Origin: UBA5336 sp039034035
GTDB taxonomy: Bacteria > Pseudomonadota > Alphaproteobacteria > Caulobacterales > Hyphomonadaceae
Reading direction: 5' to 3'
Assembly: GCA_039034035.1 (NCBI GenBank)
Contig: JBCCBN010000019.1
Location: forward strand, 1 to 28,589
DNA: 28,589 bases
This document shows, piece after piece, positions 1 through 6,518 of this stretch. The notes beneath the pieces are model-generated. The model made no database searches. It was not told the DNA's origin and saw nothing but the letters and a program-made list of their open reading frames with translations. Both the position numbers and the translations under genes were made by a program. Numbering within the stretch: position 1 is the stretch's first letter; the number at the start of each line of letters is the position of its first letter.

Positions 1-248
1 ATCGAGAAGAATTCCAGCTCTTCGTCCCAGGCGGGCGAGGCAATGGAATAGGCGCGCAGGAGGGGTTTGCCATCTTCCTTCGGCAAACCGATCATCACGA
101 ACTCGCCCGAGCGGAACCGGAAGGAAGGTGGCCGGGAGATGCGGAACTTGAACAACCGGTCGGTATAGTGGTGGACCGACAGCACGGTCTCTTGGGTCGG
201 TGCGTTCGGGTTCGGCTTGGTGGCCGGGGCGGTCTGGGTCTCGGGCAT
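1..248 (-). CDS. fpr: Ferredoxin-NADP+ reductase, N-terminal part (cut by window edge)
   Basis: The first 82 codons are visible, starting at the ATG at 248; the rest lies beyond base 1. After a Pro/Thr-rich leader of about 20 residues, the sequence enters the FAD-binding beta-barrel of the plant-type ferredoxin-NADP reductase superfamily. The FAD-binding RxYS motif is present as RAYS at residues 65-68, preceded by the usual FRSGEFVMIGLP stretch. The enzyme moves electrons between NADPH and ferredoxin or flavodoxin in the cytoplasm. Its position near a sulfite reductase operon that has no cysJ flavoprotein suggests that it powers CysI through ferredoxin (inference). No strong Shine-Dalgarno is seen before the ATG, only a purine-rich GGAAGAAG farther upstream. 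The family call is firm; Fpr versus another FNR-like paralogue cannot be settled from the N-terminus alone. Confidence 0.87.
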   Translation of the reverse strand, partial: MPETQTAPATKPNPNAPTQETVLSVHHYTDRLFKFRISRPPSFRFRSGEFVMIGLPKEDGKPLLRAYSIASPAWDEELEFFS

Positions 249-413
249 GGCTTCGGTCTCGCTTCTTCCGCTCCCAAGTGCGGGCGGTAGCGACAAAAGA
301 CAAGGCGCGAATGGTAGACTTTAGGATTGCTTATCAGTCGCAGGCAGAATGCGCCGTCACCCGCAAGGACAGCTGAACGCGGTCAGCCAGAAGCCCGATC
401 GCAGGGCCGCGTC

Positions 414-548
414 TCAGGCGGCGCTGGCGCCGGCGGCGATGAAAGCCACAATGGTCAGAAGGCCGAGAAGGAGATTACGGATCTCGCGAACGGTGTGCTT
501 GCCCTGTTTCATAACGTCCATCCCATCGTGTTTTCTGGGCCAGTCCAT
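414..548 (-). CDS. Small single-pass membrane protein, hypothetical
   Basis: This 44-codon ORF lies in the gap between the fpr and lysR genes. It has a basic N-terminal half (KQGKHTVREIRN) followed by one hydrophobic stretch, roughly residues 26-44 (LLLGLLTIVAFIAAGASAA), that runs to the stop codon. This is the pattern of a tiny inner-membrane protein or a C-tail-anchored peptide. Two starts are possible. The ATG at 548 has GGAGGA about 16 bases upstream. The ATG at 512 gives 32 residues and has GGGA at about 8 bases. I do not recognise a family. The charge-then-hydrophobic layout and its fit within the gap support a real gene, but the evidence is modest. Confidence 0.45.
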   Translation of the reverse strand: MDWPRKHDGMDVMKQGKHTVREIRNLLLGLLTIVAFIAAGASAA

Positions 549-620
549 GGTGCGATTGAGGCTTTCCTCCGCCCGGCTGGCCTTATCCTGCCACGTTGCC
601 GGACCAAACCTGAACCGGGC

Positions 621-1553
621 CTAAACGCCCACCACCTCGCCGCGCACCGCTTCGCGTTTCACCCAATCGATGAAGGCGCGCACATCGGGGCTGAGATGGC
701 GGCCCTTGGGCCAGACCAGCCAATAGGCGAAATCGATGGCCGTTGTCCCATCCGCGAATGGGGCGACCAGCCGGCCTGCATCGAGATCGGTCGCTGCGAT
801 GGCTCGCTTGGCCAGGGCCACGCCGCGCCCGTTCACCGCCGCTTCGATGACCAACACGGCCTGATTGAAGCGCGAGCCGCGATAGCCATCGACCCGGGAA
901 ACATCGCGCGCCCGCAACCAACTGGCCCAGTCGGGACAGGAGGGATCCTTCTCCGGGCTCTCATCATGGATCAGCGTATGGGCGGCCAGGTCTTCGGGCC
1001 GGCGCAGGGGATCAGGCCCCTCCAGCAGTTTCGGAGAGCAGACGGGCAGGACGGTTTCGTCCATCAGCTTTTCTGATTTCAAGCCGTCATAATGGCCCCG
1101 GCCATAGCGGATGGCGAGATCGGCATCGGCGGTATTGAAGTCGGTGAGCTGCATGTCGGCCGACACCCAGGCCTCGATCCCGTCATGGGCGTTGTGGAAC
1201 GTCTCCAGCCGCGGGGCGAGCCATTTGGCCGCAAAGCTCGGCGCACACGAGACCATAACCCGGCCCTTGCGCGCAGGCGCCCGCATCACCCGGCCCGCCT
1301 CGCCGATATTCTCGAAGGCATCGCGCACCAGCGGCAGGGCCGCCTGGGCCGCATCGGTGAGCAGCACTGACCGGCCGGTCCGCTTGAACATGGGTGTACC
1401 GGCATAGTCTTCGAGCTGGCGGATCTGCTGCGAAATCGCCCCTGGGGTGACGTTCAGTTCCTCCGCGGCCTTGGTGAAGGACAGGCGGCGGGCGGCGGCC
1501 TCGAACGCGCGCAAGGCGTTCAGGGGCGGAAGGCGGTCGGTTGTATCGTCCAT
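621..1553 (-). CDS. LysR-type transcriptional regulator, GcvA-like
   Basis: This 310-residue protein has the length of a full LysR regulator. Residues about 10-70 form the winged helix-turn-helix, with LNALRAFEAAARRLSFTKAAEELNVTPGAISQQ as the typical GcvA-type start. Residues about 95-300 form the periplasmic-binding-protein-like effector domain. The GcvA subgroup is recognised by its opening PPLNALRAFE and by the VTPGAISQQI recognition helix. The gene is divergent from the cobA-cysI-cysH operon across 100 bp, the classic geometry for a LysR regulator of the neighbouring operon. It is therefore a candidate sulfur-assimilation regulator (inference). It is not a CysB orthologue by sequence, and the effector is unknown. 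Its start ATG at 1553 has only a weak ribosome-binding site (GAGA at about 14 bases). Confidence 0.9.
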   Translation of the reverse strand: MDDTTDRLPPLNALRAFEAAARRLSFTKAAEELNVTPGAISQQIRQLEDYAGTPMFKRTGRSVLLTDAAQAALPLVRDAFENIGEAGRVMRAPARKGRVMVSCAPSFAAKWLAPRLETFHNAHDGIEAWVSADMQLTDFNTADADLAIRYGRGHYDGLKSEKLMDETVLPVCSPKLLEGPDPLRRPEDLAAHTLIHDESPEKDPSCPDWASWLRARDVSRVDGYRGSRFNQAVLVIEAAVNGRGVALAKRAIAATDLDAGRLVAPFADGTTAIDFAYWLVWPKGRHLSPDVRAFIDWVKREAVRGEVVGV

Positions 1554-1653
1554 ATGGGCTTAGTTTTTCTCAATGGTCGTCTTAGGGGTGTCGGCTTGTT
1601 GCGGCGCCGTCAAGGCACAATCTCCGAAGCCTACCTAGAAGGCCTTGGCAGAC
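1554..1653. promoter_or_regulatory. Divergent lysR / cobA-cys promoter region
   Basis: This 100-bp gap separates two divergent starts, so it must hold both promoters. A weak sigma70-like pair can be read on the plus strand: TTGTTG at 1596-1601 and CAATCT at 1618-1623, with 16 bases between. The pentamer CTTAG occurs twice in direct orientation, at 1559-1563 and 1581-1585, with starts 22 bp apart, about two helical turns. An AT-rich patch (TAGTTTTTCTCAATG) lies between them. This could be part of a LysR binding site, but the arms are too short to be sure. Confidence 0.35.
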
Positions 1654-2487
1654 ATGCGTCCAGACTTTTCCCCGACGGCCGATACCGGCCTGACCGATGG
1701 CGAACCCGGCCATGCGGCGCAGGGCCACGTGACCCTGGTCGGCGCGGGCCCCGGCGACCCGGACCTGCTGACGATCAAGGCGCTCAAGGCCATTGAAGCA
1801 GCTGATGTGGTGTTTCACGACCGGCTGGTGTCGCCGGACATCCTGGCGCTGGTGCCGGCCTCCGCTGCGCAGGTGCCGGTGGGCAAGAGCAAGGGCCACC
1901 ATTCGGTGCCCCAAGGCGAGATCCATTTGCGGATGATCGCTGCGGCCCGCGCCGGTTTGGCGGTCGTGCGCCTGAAGGGCGGCGATCCGCTCATCTTCGG
2001 CCGCGGCGGGGAAGAGTTGGATGCGGTAAGCGCGGCTGGCATCCGCGCAAGCGTGGTGCCCGGTATCTCCTCAGCGCTCGGATGCGCCGCCAGCGCCGGT
2101 ATCCCATTGACCCACCGCGACCATGCCCAATCCGTTACATTCGTCACCGGCCACGCACAGGCCGGCGGCGTGCCGGACCTTGATTGGCCCGCCCTGGCCC
2201 GCACCAACCAGACCGTGGTCGTCTTCATGGGAGTCGGCGCAGCAGGCACCATCGCTTCGGCCCTCATCGCCGAAGGCCGCGCTGCCGCAACGCCTGTTGC
2301 AGTGATTGAGAACGGCACCCGTCCCGACGAGATCACCGTAACCGGCACGCTGGATCAACTCGAAATTCTGATCGCCAGCGCCGGCATCAAGGGTCCCGCC
2401 TTGCTCATCATCGGCGAAGTTGTCGCCACCGCGCCAGCTGCCCTCTCGCCCCCGGCGAGCATGGCCCTGGAGGAAGCCGCACCATGA
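1654..2487 (+). CDS. cobA: Uroporphyrinogen-III C-methyltransferase (SUMT)
   Basis: The enzyme uses two SAM molecules to methylate uroporphyrinogen III at C2 and C7, giving precorrin-2, the entry point to siroheme and cobalamin. The 277-residue protein carries the family motifs in order: VGAGPGDP (29-36), KGGDPLIFGRGGEE (108-121), VVPGISSALG (134-143), PLTHRD (151-156), FMGVG (191-195) and VIENGTR (217-223). I chose the ATG at 1654, which has AAGG about 11 bases upstream; an in-frame TTG at 1645 would add only three residues. It is a single-domain SUMT without the CysG precorrin-2 dehydrogenase/ferrochelatase domain, so another gene must finish siroheme. It opens the sulfite-reduction operon and overlaps the next gene by ATGA, which points to siroheme supply for CysI. 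Confidence 0.94.
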   Translation: MRPDFSPTADTGLTDGEPGHAAQGHVTLVGAGPGDPDLLTIKALKAIEAADVVFHDRLVSPDILALVPASAAQVPVGKSKGHHSVPQGEIHLRMIAAARAGLAVVRLKGGDPLIFGRGGEELDAVSAAGIRASVVPGISSALGCAASAGIPLTHRDHAQSVTFVTGHAQAGGVPDLDWPALARTNQTVVVFMGVGAAGTIASALIAEGRAAATPVAVIENGTRPDEITVTGTLDQLEILIASAGIKGPALLIIGEVVATAPAALSPPASMALEEAAP

Positions 2488-2807
2488 CCTCGGTCCGCCC
2501 CAAGCTCAAACCCGACGTGCCGAAAGCCATCACCGCCTGGAGCACCAGCACCGGACAGGTCGTCTACCGCACCGCCGCCGGCGACTGGAGCACCGACCCC
2601 GCCGCCCTCGGCGTGTTCACCGGCGACGAGGCCGAAGCCCACCTCGCCGCCGCGCAGGCTGAGGAAGGGATCGTCACCGATCCCTACTTCATGGAAGTCA
2701 CAGCAGAGGGCAGCATTGCTGGCCGAGAAACGCTCCGCGAAACCATCCGCGCCACCGGCCCAACCGTCCAATTTGGCGACGCCCTGCTGAAAGCGATCGA
2801 CCGATGA
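2484..2807 (+). CDS. DUF2849 family protein, sulfite-reductase associated
   Basis: This small 107-residue soluble protein matches the DUF2849 family (recognised from KAITAWSTSTGQVVYRTAAGDWS near the N-terminus and the acidic middle). Members are known to me mainly as the gene before cysI in alphaproteobacterial sulfite-reduction operons. Its biochemical role is unknown. There is no signal peptide, membrane segment or cysteine, so it is probably not a redox carrier. It overlaps cobA and the GST gene by ATGA at both ends, so all three are likely translationally coupled. Context suggests an accessory role in sulfite reduction or siroheme loading (inference). Confidence 0.82.
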   Translation: MTSVRPKLKPDVPKAITAWSTSTGQVVYRTAAGDWSTDPAALGVFTGDEAEAHLAAAQAEEGIVTDPYFMEVTAEGSIAGRETLRETIRATGPTVQFGDALLKAIDR

Positions 2808-3436
2808 GCCTGCCTGCCACCATCGACAAGCTCACCGTCTATGGCGACGAGGTCTCCGGCAACTGCCTCAAGGTCCGCTGGATCGCCGACCGCTACGGCA
2901 TCGACCATGACTGGGTCACCGTCGATGTGTTCGCCGGCGACGCCCAGACCGACGATTTCCTCGCCATCAACCCGGTCGGACAGGTCCCGCTCGCCCGGTG
3001 GCCCGACGGGCGCGCCCTGCCGCAGTCCAACGCCATCATGCTCTACCTCGCCGAGCAGGCCGGCAGCGACCTCATCCCCACCGATCCCTTCAAGCGGGCG
3101 CAGATGATGAGTTGGTTGTTCTGGGAACAATACTCCCACGAGCCCTACATCGCCGTCCGCCGCGCACGCCTCACCTATCGGGGGCTGTCCGAAGACGAGC
3201 TGGATCCCGACCTCTACACCAAGGGCCGCCGCGCCCTCGGCGTCATGGAGATGCAGCTCACCTATACCGATTGGCTGGTGGGAGATGCCATGACCCTCGC
3301 CGACATTGCCCTCGTCGCCTACACGCGCGTTGCCCATGAAGGCGGGTTCGACCTCGCCGAATTCCCCGGCGTCGAACGCTGGGTCAGCCGCACAGAAGCC
3401 GCCCTCGGCATCCCCCACGCCAGAGAGGCCGCATAA
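2804..3436 (+). CDS. Glutathione S-transferase family protein
   Basis: The 210-residue protein has the two-domain GST layout. The N-terminal thioredoxin-fold domain spans about residues 8-85, with SGNCLKV in the first helix (possible catalytic Ser/Cys), the cis-proline stretch INPVGQVPL and the glutathione-contacting QSNAIMLYL. The helical C-terminal domain contains the conserved LVGDAMTLADIAL N-capping/hydrophobic-staple motif near residues 159-171. The gene lies between DUF2849 and cysI, overlapping the first by ATGA and the second by a single base (TAATG), so it belongs to the operon. A role in handling sulfite, persulfide or glutathione conjugates can be imagined, but the substrate is unknown. 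A GST here is not part of the textbook sulfate-reduction pathway. Confidence 0.9.
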   Translation: MSLPATIDKLTVYGDEVSGNCLKVRWIADRYGIDHDWVTVDVFAGDAQTDDFLAINPVGQVPLARWPDGRALPQSNAIMLYLAEQAGSDLIPTDPFKRAQMMSWLFWEQYSHEPYIAVRRARLTYRGLSEDELDPDLYTKGRRALGVMEMQLTYTDWLVGDAMTLADIALVAYTRVAHEGGFDLAEFPGVERWVSRTEAALGIPHAREAA

Positions 3437-5172
3437 TGGCCGTATCGAGCAGCCCTGAGCCCGATCCATCGCGTCGCGAGGCGACGCCGAGCCCAGCGGG
3501 AGAACACCCCAACATGTACCGCTACGACGAATTCGACGCCGCCATCGTGAACCAGCGCGTGGAGCAGTTCCGCGGCCAGGTCGCCCGGCGCCTGTCCGGC
3601 GAAATCCTGGAAGACGAGTTCAAGCCCCTGAGGCTGCAGAACGGCGTCTACCTCCAGCTCCACGCCTATATGCTCCGCGTGGCGATCCCCTACGGCCAAC
3701 TCAGCCCGCGACAGCTCACCCGGCTTAGCGACATTGCTGACAAGTATGACCGCAATTATGGGCACTTCACCACGCGCCAGAACATCCAGTTCAACTGGGT
3801 CGCGCTGAAGGATATTCCCGATGTGCTGGCAGAGTTGGCCGACGTCGAGATGCACGCCATCCAGACGTCAGGCAACTGCATCCGCAACGTGACCAGCGAC
3901 CATTTCGCCGGCGCGACGGCGGACGAGATCATGGATCCGCGGCCCTGGTGCGAGATCATCCGCCAGTGGTCCACCTTCCACCCCGAATTCGCCTTCCTGC
4001 CCCGCAAGTTCAAGATCGCCGTCACCGCTGCCGAGCATGACCGGGCCGCGATCCGGGTGCATGATATCGGGCTGCACATGCGCCTGCGGGATGGCGTGGT
4101 CGGGTTCGAAGTGCATGTGGGCGGCGGCCAGGGGCGGACCCCGCACATCGCCGCGCAGGTCAATGATTTCGTCGCCGAAGACCACCTCCTCGATTATCTC
4201 GAAGCGATCATGCGCGTCTACAACCGCCATGGCCGGCGGGACAACAAGTACAAGGCGCGGATCAAGATCCTGGTGACCGAATTGGGCGCCGATGAATTCA
4301 CCCGCCAGGTCGAGGCTGAATATGCCGCCCAGACCGATGGCGAGAAAATCGCGCTGCCCCGCGAGGAGATAGCCCGCATCCACGCCTATTTCGCCCCGCC
4401 CGATTTTGCCGACAAGCCAGCGGTGTCAGACGGGTTCGAACGCGCCAAGGAAACCGATCCCGGTTTCGCGCGCTGGGCGAAGATCAATCTCCACCCCCAC
4501 AAGGTGGCCGGATATCGCTCCGTCACCATCAGCCTCAAGCCCATTGGCGGCGCGCCCGGAGACGCCACCGGCGAGCAGATGCGCCTGGTCGCCCGCCTCG
4601 CCGAGCGCTACGGCCATGGCGACATCCGCGTCACCCATGCCCAGAATCTGGTCCTGCCCCATGTGGCGCTCGATGACCTGCCCGCGCTCTACCAAGCGCT
4701 GGCGGACGCCACGCTGGCAACGGCGAATGAGAGCCTGATCACCGACATGATCGTGTGCCCGGGCCTCGATTATTGCAACCTTGCCAATGCCCGCTCCATC
4801 CCCATGGGCCAGGCCGTGCAGGCGGTCTTCGCTGACCCCGACCTGCAAGCCGATATCGGCAAGCTGCACATCAATATTTCCGGCTGCATCAACGCCTGTG
4901 GGCACCACCATGTGGGCCATATCGGCATTCTCGGCGTCGACAAGAAGGGTGAGGAATTCTACCAGATCACCTTTGGCGGCCGGGCCGATGAGAAAGCCCG
5001 GATCGGCGATATTGCAGGGCCCGCCATGGGGTTCGACGAGGTTCCCACGGCCCTCAAGCGCGTCGTCGAGCGCTATCGCAGCTTGCGCGGATCGCCCGAC
5101 GAGCCCTTTGTCGAAACCCTCGAACGGATCGGCCATGCGCCCTTCAAGGAGGCGCTTTATGCCGTTGATTAA
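3436..5172 (+). CDS. cysI: Sulfite reductase hemoprotein (nitrite/sulfite reductase family)
   Basis: It reduces sulfite to sulfide with six electrons at a coupled siroheme/4Fe-4S centre. The protein shows the two homologous ferredoxin-like/siroheme repeats. The cluster ligands are complete: C441 and C447 (CPGLDYC) and C484 and C488 (CINAC, followed by GHHHVGHIGI). The substrate-side TTRQNIQ motif lies in the first repeat. The start is uncertain. The ATG at 3436 touches the GST stop codon and has GAGAGG 7 bases upstream. The ATG at 3514 gives the family-typical MYRYDEFD N-terminus and has GGGAG 11 bases upstream. The 26-residue extension uses unusual codons and contains a perfect hairpin, so 3514 may be the true start. 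With no cysJ nearby, ferredoxin is the probable donor (inference). A nitrite reductase role is less likely beside cysH. Confidence 0.94.
   Translation: MAVSSSPEPDPSRREATPSPAGEHPNMYRYDEFDAAIVNQRVEQFRGQVARRLSGEILEDEFKPLRLQNGVYLQLHAYMLRVAIPYGQLSPRQLTRLSDIADKYDRNYGHFTTRQNIQFNWVALKDIPDVLAELADVEMHAIQTSGNCIRNVTSDHFAGATADEIMDPRPWCEIIRQWSTFHPEFAFLPRKFKIAVTAAEHDRAAIRVHDIGLHMRLRDGVVGFEVHVGGGQGRTPHIAAQVNDFVAEDHLLDYLEAIMRVYNRHGRRDNKYKARIKILVTELGADEFTRQVEAEYAAQTDGEKIALPREEIARIHAYFAPPDFADKPAVSDGFERAKETDPGFARWAKINLHPHKVAGYRSVTISLKPIGGAPGDATGEQMRLVARLAERYGHGDIRVTHAQNLVLPHVALDDLPALYQALADATLATANESLITDMIVCPGLDYCNLANARSIPMGQAVQAVFADPDLQADIGKLHINISGCINACGHHHVGHIGILGVDKKGEEFYQITFGGRADEKARIGDIAGPAMGFDEVPTALKRVVERYRSLRGSPDEPFVETLERIGHAPFKEALYAVD
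3471..3487. repeat. Short palindrome (7-bp stem, 3-base loop), REP-like
   Basis: GCGTCGC (3471-3477) and GCGACGC (3481-3487) form a perfect stem around a GAG loop. It sits between the GST stop codon and the family-typical start of CysI, inside the optional CysI N-terminal extension. It may be an intercistronic hairpin or a repetitive extragenic palindrome. No second copy was seen in this window. Confidence 0.4.
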
Positions 5173-5653
5173 GCAAGGCGCGGAAGCGGAGAACCCCTGG
5201 GTTTTTTCCGAGGATGGGTCCGGCCTCGATACCGCCGGACCGGTGAGCGTACCGCTGGCCGTGCTGCAAGCAGAGACCGACCGGCTGCTGCAACGCAACG
5301 CACCGGTCGGGGTACGTTTGATTCCCGACGACGACCCCGCCGCACTGGCTGACCATCTCAGCGCCCTGTCGCTGGTTGAGGTCAGTTTTCCCAAATACAC
5401 GGACGGTCGGGGCTATTCCCAGGCGCAATTGCTGCGTCGGCGATACGGCTATGCCGGAGAACTGCGCGCGGTTGGTCACGTCCTGCGCGATCAGATTCTC
5501 TATATGCACCGTTCAGGCTTCGATGCTTTCGAGACCGAGCGCGCTGACCTACCTAATGTACTGAACGCACTGGCTGAATTTTCAGCCTTCTATCAACGCG
5601 CTGCCGACGGGGCTCAACCTGTGTTTGCCGCCCGCCGCGCGACCGGAGCATGA
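5159..5653 (+). CDS. DUF934 family protein, sulfite-reduction accessory
   Basis: This 164-residue protein belongs to DUF934, a family encoded next to cysI and cysH in many proteobacteria and annotated as an oxidoreductase probably involved in sulfite reduction. Recognisable parts are the opening MPLIKQG, the central VEVSFPKYTDGRGYSQAQLLRRRYGYAGELRAVGHVLRDQILYMHRSGFD core and a C-terminal FSAFYQRAADG. The ATG at 5159 is chosen because a strong AAGGAGG lies 6 bases upstream; it overlaps the end of cysI by 14 bases. There are no cysteines, so it does not itself carry a metal cluster. It may couple CysI to its electron donor or help assembly (inference). Confidence 0.9.
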   Translation: MPLIKQGAEAENPWVFSEDGSGLDTAGPVSVPLAVLQAETDRLLQRNAPVGVRLIPDDDPAALADHLSALSLVEVSFPKYTDGRGYSQAQLLRRRYGYAGELRAVGHVLRDQILYMHRSGFDAFETERADLPNVLNALAEFSAFYQRAADGAQPVFAARRATGA

Positions 5654-6399
5654 AACCGATGCCCTATTCCGACAGCGCCGCCACGCTGGAACCGCCTGCC
5701 GATACCCTGTCGCGGCTGAACGGCGAATTGCGCACGGCGTCCGCACAGACCATCCTGCGGGCCGCTATCCTGCGCGAATGGGCCGGCCGGATCACCTATG
5801 TGTCGAGCTTTGGCGCGGAGAGCGCGGTGATGCTGGCGCTGATCGCCGATGTCGATCCGGACTTGCCGATCGTGTTCCTCGAAACCGGCATGCATTTTCC
5901 CCAGACGCTGGCCTACAAGAAGCAATTGGTCGAGCAATTGGGGCTGACCAATGTGCGCGATATCGCGCCGAACGAAACCGAGCGCACGGTGCTCGACCCG
6001 AACAATACGCTCTGGAAAACCGATCCTGATGCCTGCTGCGCCCTGCGCAAGGTGCGCCCGCTGGAGCCGGCGCTGGAAGGGTTCGACGCCTGGATCACCG
6101 GACGCAAGCGCTTCCATGGCGGTGAGCGGCTGTCCCTGCCGGTGTTCGAGGAGTCCGGGCCCCGCTTCAAGGTCAACCCGCTGGCAAGCTGGACCCAGGA
6201 TGATGTGACGCGCTTCTTCATCCAGCGTAACCTGCCGGCCCACCCGCTGGTGGCCCAGGGCTATCCCTCCATCGGCTGCTGGCCCTGCACACAGCCCGCT
6301 TCCGACCCCGGTGACATCCGCTCAGGCCGCTGGCTGGGCCAGGACAAGACCGAGTGCGGCCTCCATGTGGAGAAAACCGAACGCCCGCGGGTGTTCTGA
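5650..6399 (+). CDS. cysH: Adenylyl-sulfate (APS) reductase, thioredoxin-dependent
   Basis: It reduces activated sulfate to sulfite using thioredoxin. The 249-residue protein has the PAPS-reductase fold with the SFGAES phosphate-binding loop (residues 53-58). Two cysteine pairs, C129-C130 and C210-x-x-C213, are the ligands of the 4Fe-4S cluster found in APS reductases and absent from E. coli-type PAPS reductases. The nucleophilic cysteine is C236 in KTECGLH. The substrate is therefore inferred to be APS, which would bypass APS kinase. The ATG at 5650 overlaps the DUF934 stop (ATGA), and CysH closes the operon. Two hairpins follow the stop codon. Confidence 0.95.
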   Translation: MKPMPYSDSAATLEPPADTLSRLNGELRTASAQTILRAAILREWAGRITYVSSFGAESAVMLALIADVDPDLPIVFLETGMHFPQTLAYKKQLVEQLGLTNVRDIAPNETERTVLDPNNTLWKTDPDACCALRKVRPLEPALEGFDAWITGRKRFHGGERLSLPVFEESGPRFKVNPLASWTQDDVTRFFIQRNLPAHPLVAQGYPSIGCWPCTQPASDPGDIRSGRWLGQDKTECGLHVEKTERPRVF

Positions 6400-6405
6400 T
6401 CCACC

Positions 6406-6423
6406 CTCCGGCTGAGACCGGAG
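6406..6423 (+). terminator. Hairpin just after cysH
   Basis: CTCCGG and CCGGAG form a 6-bp stem around a 6-base loop, starting 7 bases after the cysH stop. No T-run follows, so if it ends or stabilises the transcript it is not a classical intrinsic terminator. Confidence 0.4.
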
Positions 6424-6460
6424 CGTCGTAGAAGGCAGGATTGAGCCCCCATGATGCCGT

Positions 6461-6479
6461 CCCCTGGCATCGCCAGGGG
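6461..6479. terminator. Perfect 8-bp hairpin between convergent genes
   Basis: CCCCTGGC (6461-6468) and GCCAGGGG (6472-6479) enclose a 3-base loop. The hairpin is in the 119-bp gap between cysH and the convergent serine hydrolase gene and could serve both directions. It is followed by alternating GCGCGC-type sequence rather than a T-tract. Confidence 0.45.
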
Positions 6480-6518
6480 TATGGCCATTGTTGACGCGCG
6501 CGTTTGGCGCGCCGTGCG

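Noticed and set aside
1554..1653. SAM-type or cobalamin riboswitch before the cobA-cys operon
   Set aside because: The leader is at most 100 bp and shared with a divergent promoter. I could not find a B12 box or a SAM-II-like pseudoknot.
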